From positions 2,820,904 to 2,884,903 of the forward strand of contig RCSZ01000004.1 in assembly GCA_014898425.1 (NCBI GenBank): 64,000 bases of DNA, in the 5' to 3' direction. The notes beneath the pieces are model-generated. The model saw only the letters and a program-made list of their open reading frames with translations. It searched no databases and was not told the origin of the DNA. The stretch's first letter is position 1. Each line of letters opens with the position of its first letter. Positions 59,958 through 64,000 of the stretch are shown here, one piece after another. Both the position numbers and the translations under genes were made by a program. This DNA comes from Botryotinia globosa (lineage: Eukaryota > Ascomycota > Leotiomycetes > Helotiales > Sclerotiniaceae).

Positions 59958-59968
59958 TCGGTAGCCGA
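59958..59968. promoter_or_regulatory. CGG-N3-CCG site, boa1
   Basis: TCGGTAGCCGA, 284 bases upstream of the boa1 start; perfect 11-bp inverted form apart from its central base triplet. Confidence 0.52.
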
Positions 59969-60049
59969 GCCAGTCTTCCGAAACTTCTCACAAGTTTATA
60001 TTTTACATCGGGTTTGTTTCATTACTACAGTGATTGATGGGATAAAGAT

Positions 60050-60088
60050 TGTAAGCCCCATGTTTAATAAAAATTGCGGTTTAACGAG
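60050..60088. mobile_element. Fragment of MITE family A
   Basis: TTGTAAGCCCCATGTTTAAT and the following ~19 bases match the segment just inside the left end of the three full copies with only a few mismatches. No terminal repeat or right end remains. Confidence 0.6.
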
Positions 60089-60415
60089 AGCTTCTCCTGC
60101 GCAGCCCTCTCAACATGGTCAATTGGTAATATATATTTGTGCTTGGATCATGCCCAACGAAAAGAACGATAGATTTACAGGTTTATATTATCAAGCATTC
60201 ACATATTTGCTTTTTTATATAATCAAACACTCGTATATATACCATAGTAACTGTCGTATAAACTTGTAGCTCCAATACGACGGCGGGTGGAGGTACTGAA
60301 GTGCGGGCACGCGGGGTTGCTGCTTTCTGAGCTGCTTAGTAATCCCTGCAACAGCGCGAAAAAACTTATAAGCCACAATGATTCTTGACTTCTTCATATT
60401 CCTAACCAATCGAAT

Positions 60416-60682
60416 TCAAGTGGCATCTAAAAGGTGATATTGAATCAATCTCAACTTACACATCAGTACTATAGCATATCTTTTCGGATGAACGCCACTA
60501 TGATACCGAGCGCAGTACGCCGACGTTTCACATATTTTTCGGTTGCCTACTTCGTGGTGATACACAATCAACTTGCAAAAAAGTATGAGCAGAATATATA
60601 AGCCGATCAGCACAAGCATCCAGTGATGTAGCTCATGGGAACGTTGAATGGCACTGGTATTTTTGTATTGGGAAAGGATCAT
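60416..60682 (-). CDS. Possible small membrane protein
   Basis: An 88-codon frame with one strongly hydrophobic segment (MLVLIGLYILLILFCKLIVY) after a polar start. An internal GTAGGC to TATAG could be an intron. No family recognised and no supporting context, so it may be chance. Confidence 0.15.
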   Translation of the reverse strand: MILSQYKNTSAIQRSHELHHWMLVLIGLYILLILFCKLIVYHHEVGNRKICETSAYCARYHSGVHPKRYAIVLMCKLRLIQYHLLDAT

Positions 60683-61274
60683 GTCTTAAAACAAGTATAA
60701 GTATAGATAAAAAATAGTAATTATATAGAGAAATTGAATTTTATATTTCAAATCCTTATATGAACAGGTTTACTAGAAACAATGTTAATACTTTTTTATA
60801 TACTAATATCCAAACTAGTAGACATCAAAGCAAACTATCCTCTTTATTATAACGTTGCTAAAGCTGCGGACTCCCATATGATAAACGATTTCAAAAATTT
60901 ATTTTAAAACCAAACTTTAAATCGAATAAAATAATGATTTAGCTTGAGGGTACATACTAAAGTCTGACCACTATAACTCCCTTAGTTCAAATATTATTAT
61001 ATGCGGAATTAATTCAAAATTACAAAATAAGTATTTGGAAGCTATTTCATCCCAATCCTTAATTCTAAACTGATGACTCTATCATTTTTTTCCATCTTAG
61101 ATATTGCTAGGGAGTCATATACTTGTTCAAATATATCTCGCCATTAAAAGTACTAGTTCAGGCTGAATTGGTTTTAAAAGTACTGTTTCAGATATCGACA
61201 TATTAAAAAGTGCTGCTTCTAGTATTTATCGCAAATAAAATGAATCTGTTCTTGATAAAAAGCAAAAACTACAA

Positions 61275-64000
61275 TTACGGCCCTAATTCCCTGCTTTCAT
61301 AAGGTGTAATCGCTACCTCTCCCACTAGCCCCGCTTCAACCTCAACTTTTGCAAAAGTCAGTGTGCTAATTTGAGGTCCAGCCCCACTTGTCTTAAGTCT
61401 CTCCAAATATGGACGGAGACCATTTATCAACGTTGTCGAAATAGTAGCATTAATTACATTTTTTCCCTTCACCAGATAAGAGGAAATATCCGCCTTTGCG
61501 TGTGTAACATCCAGTGGTGGCAGTTGATTACCGTTGACACTGACACGCAGGGTATGTACAACGCGGCCAAAGTCAATGAATGCACCCACACGAGTGTCAG
61601 ACCATGTAAATTCGTTGCTGTAATACCCTACACCAGAAGTATTCTGTAGTCCAGGAATTAGAGGCCAGGAGAGAAGAGACGGAAGCTTATAGGTAGCGTT
61701 AACTTTCGAGGAAATAGCCGAAGCATCGTCGAAGTCACTGGGGGGCCCCATTTTTCAGCCACAAGAGTCCAGTCATGTAGAATAAATGGTTTGGCAACTT
61801 CATTGGCTGAGACGTAGATCGTTCTGCCATTGGAGTTCTTGATTACGAGATCGCTGCTTGAGAAAGGGACTTTGGCGACAAGACTGCCTGTTTTGCTGTA
61901 CACATATTCAAGCGATGGGGAGGGTCCAGAAGTTACATATAAAGGTCGTTCTGATTCCTCTTCAGCGCGCAGAAAACCGACAATTATAGATTGATGCGCC
62001 GCGAGAGTGAGTGGAATGGTTGTGGAATTCTTTCCTAAATCGTATTCAAGGACTGGCCTTTGATCACCCGTCCATGCATCAAGAAAATATGGTACATTGG
62101 AATTTGCAAATTCTACCTTACCTGTTGAAGTAGAGTTGCTGTCGTTGTAGATATAAACGTACGCTTCTTGATCTTTGTTGACTTCGCGCCAGTACGTGTA
62201 CCATGGTTGGTCCGCAGTCATCTTCGTGAGCGGCTGAATACCGAGCGAGGAAGTAACAAATGACAGTGGCCCGCCTGGAACCAAGTGAACGTTTGAAAGA
62301 GCTGCAAGCGATTGCAATTTCTGTTGCGCATCTGATAGACCCTCAGAAGATGAAATTTGGTTTGGTATCCTGCCAGAAATCACAATTGGCAAGCCTTGTG
62401 CTGCGAAGTTTGCGAGACTTTCGACACCATCTGTCGTAAGAAACTCGGTCGGACGCACAATCAATAGCTTATACGCTGGGCCATCAGGTGCGAGAACACG
62501 ATCTCGAACTATTGCCTGAGAAAGCTTGAAGTTACCTGGAGAAAGGTATTCATAACCATATCCTGCAAGTGTAAGCTTGTGTCAATTGTGAGCCTATCTT
62601 CACGCGCAAATGACCAGGAAACATGGATACCCACCAGCATTGATAAGATCATCGTAGTTATATACAGGGGTGATGGATTCCCCTTCGCGACTCTTCTTAC
62701 TCCAGAATACCACATCCCTTTTTGGAGTCCCACTTTGAAGAATGTAGTTGTTTCTGGAGATAAAACTAAGAATATCGGAATAACCATAGGTCCAACCGGG
62801 CTGGTGACGTGAGTGTTGATCTGAAAACAAATAACCAAATGTTGTGAAGCCTGGCCACTGCGAAGAATACTGTTAGCACTTATACAGACAAAGCGGTTAC
62901 TCCAAGACGAACTGTAGTATTTGGGTATTGGTATGAGTATGTTGCACCATGTATTACCATCTGGTTATTTCCAGCACTGTAAGCTTGCTTGACCAATGTC
63001 AATAAATCTGGAAGTTGCTGCTGGTAAGCCGAACGAGATATTGCTCCCATTTCGTTTGAAATAATATTTTTACCTGCCAAATTTGCAGGCCCAACGAACT
63101 GCCTGTAGTTATCTACATAAAAGATTAGCCGAAATATGCTTCTTGTTGTTTCAACTTACCAATGGAGGATCCGAAGCCAAGTGACTCGTCTTCGGGTGTG
63201 CTCACGACTGGAATGACTTCAAGCTAGATGTAATATTAATAAACAATCAAAGTCCCAGTGCAGTGAAAGGCAGAGCTAAACACTTATCATATCCACAGGG
63301 AGGTTACATCCCGTCTGCGCCGAAAATTCCAGTCCTAGATATTGCCTTGACCAATTCACAAGGTGCTCATAATAAAGCGAAAGCAAAGTTGTCATTGTAG
63401 CTCTATAGTCAGACAAATAGCCTTGACCACGATCTGGAGCATCCGTATACACTCTGTCTGGATATTCTGTTGAAAAGCCTAGGCCGTTATCAGTTGCCAA
63501 AAGCATTGCATATTTTCCTATGTCGTATCCGTGCATTTCTCTAAATGTGGTGGCCAGATCTGGAGTCCAGTAGAGACTGCTTTTTATCTCCACGCTATCC
63601 TCCCATACTAGCATGTAAAGATTAGGACAGATCTGATCGAAGAGGGCTTTACTGAACGTACTATATTTTCCCACCTGCTGAAAAAGCTCCTTTACACCGT
63701 ATATGAGGACATACTTCTCAAGAAAGTCTGTCGTTACCTTGGCTCCACGGGTAGAAAAATGATCGACGGCGAATGATCCATTTTGGAGAAAATTTTGCGG
63801 ATTAGAGCCAGGTATAGCTGCCCTGTCTGAAGAGAGCCTGAAATAAGATGCCCACAGAAAATATTCCTTTGCAGTCTGGTGTTGCGGAAATTCAAGGGAG
63901 ATGGTACCATCAGGACGCACTTCACTGGTCACGTCGTCTAGGCTCTCTGCAGAGATATTCCAAACGGTCCAGTTTATGAATCCATTAGGAATCAAGTCTG
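61275..64000 (-). CDS. GH106-type alpha-L-rhamnosidase, 5' end outside window, one frameshift
   Basis: The 3' part of a large secreted glycoside hydrolase expected to remove terminal rhamnose from plant polysaccharides or glycosides. Exons: beyond 64000 to 63282, 63223-63160, 63112-62913, 62869-62635, 62562-61275. Seen, in order: YMLVWEDSVEIKSSLYWTP, EMHGYDIGKY, FRAT-like SDYRATMTTLLSLYYEHL, QTGCNLPVDM, ESLGFGSS, GPANLAGKNIISNEMGA, WPGFTTFGYLFSDQHS and a C-terminal beta-rich region with DFGRV; these match GH106 family landmarks. Intron 1 has a weak GTTTAG donor. Around 61740-61749, a G6C4 run is one base short for the frame, though the protein continues normally in the next frame to the stop; assembly error is likely. 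Signal peptide and start lie beyond the window. Confidence 0.78.

Larger units (their letters stand above)
59675..61274. other. Spacer between boa1 and the GH106 gene
   Basis: Contains the boa1 promoter, a 38-bp fragment of MITE family A, and AT-rich DNA. One small frame (60416-60682, minus) encodes a possible single membrane span; no clear gene otherwise. Confidence 0.4.

Noticed and set aside
59892..60269. 125-codon plus-strand frame upstream of boa1
   Set aside because: It runs through the MITE fragment and the putative regulator site, so it is unlikely to be coding.
1..64000. tRNA or rRNA genes
   Set aside because: I recognised no cloverleaf with A and B boxes and no rRNA segment while reading; a dedicated scan was not possible.

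Overview
The window is nuclear DNA from a filamentous ascomycete, most likely a Botrytis or closely related Sclerotiniaceae fungus. Genes carry short (about 50-80 bp) GT-AG introns with CTAAC-like branch points, the intergenic DNA is AT-rich, and there is one heavily RIP-mutated retrotransposon. The gene set and order match the botcinic acid (BOA) polyketide cluster described in Botrytis cinerea. I recognise candidates for boa1 to boa13, running right to left from about 59.7 kb to 11 kb. Gene names rest on family, order and my knowledge of the published cluster; no database search was possible. Layout: 1-8.3 kb holds flanking housekeeping-type genes, an MFS sugar transporter with two homopolymer frameshifts and an AAAP amino-acid transporter. 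8.3-11 kb is gene-poor. 11-59.7 kb is the cluster: Zn2Cys6 regulator (boa13), small protein of unknown fold (boa12), BAHD-type acyltransferase (boa11) divergent from a thioesterase (boa10), highly reducing PKS (boa9), FAD monooxygenase with a membrane tail (boa8), P450 (boa7), second PKS with a methyltransferase and no ER (boa6) divergent from a trans-acting enoyl reductase (boa5), divergent P450s (boa4, boa3), a 5.7-kb RIP-degraded LTR retrotransposon, a Baeyer-Villiger-type monooxygenase (boa2) and an NmrA-like oxidoreductase (boa1). 61.3-64 kb is the 3' part of a secreted GH106-type alpha-L-rhamnosidase gene that runs off the window. Working together: BOA6 (with BOA5 supplying enoyl reduction and its own MT supplying C-methyls) would build the methylated core; BOA9 (own ER, decayed MT) would build the unmethylated side chain; BOA10 and BOA11 would release and transfer acyl chains; BOA1-4, 7 and 8 would oxidise and reduce the product; BOA13 would switch the cluster on. 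Repeats: three full copies and one fragment of a ~420-bp TA-flanked MITE, and one 473-bp MITE of a second family with 27-bp perfect terminal inverted repeats. The most interesting observation is a CGG-N3-CCG inverted repeat (usually inside an 11-mer of the AflR type, TCG-N5-CGA) found in the upstream region of every boa structural gene except boa7, and not seen when I read the flanking genes; it is a strong candidate for the BOA13 operator.
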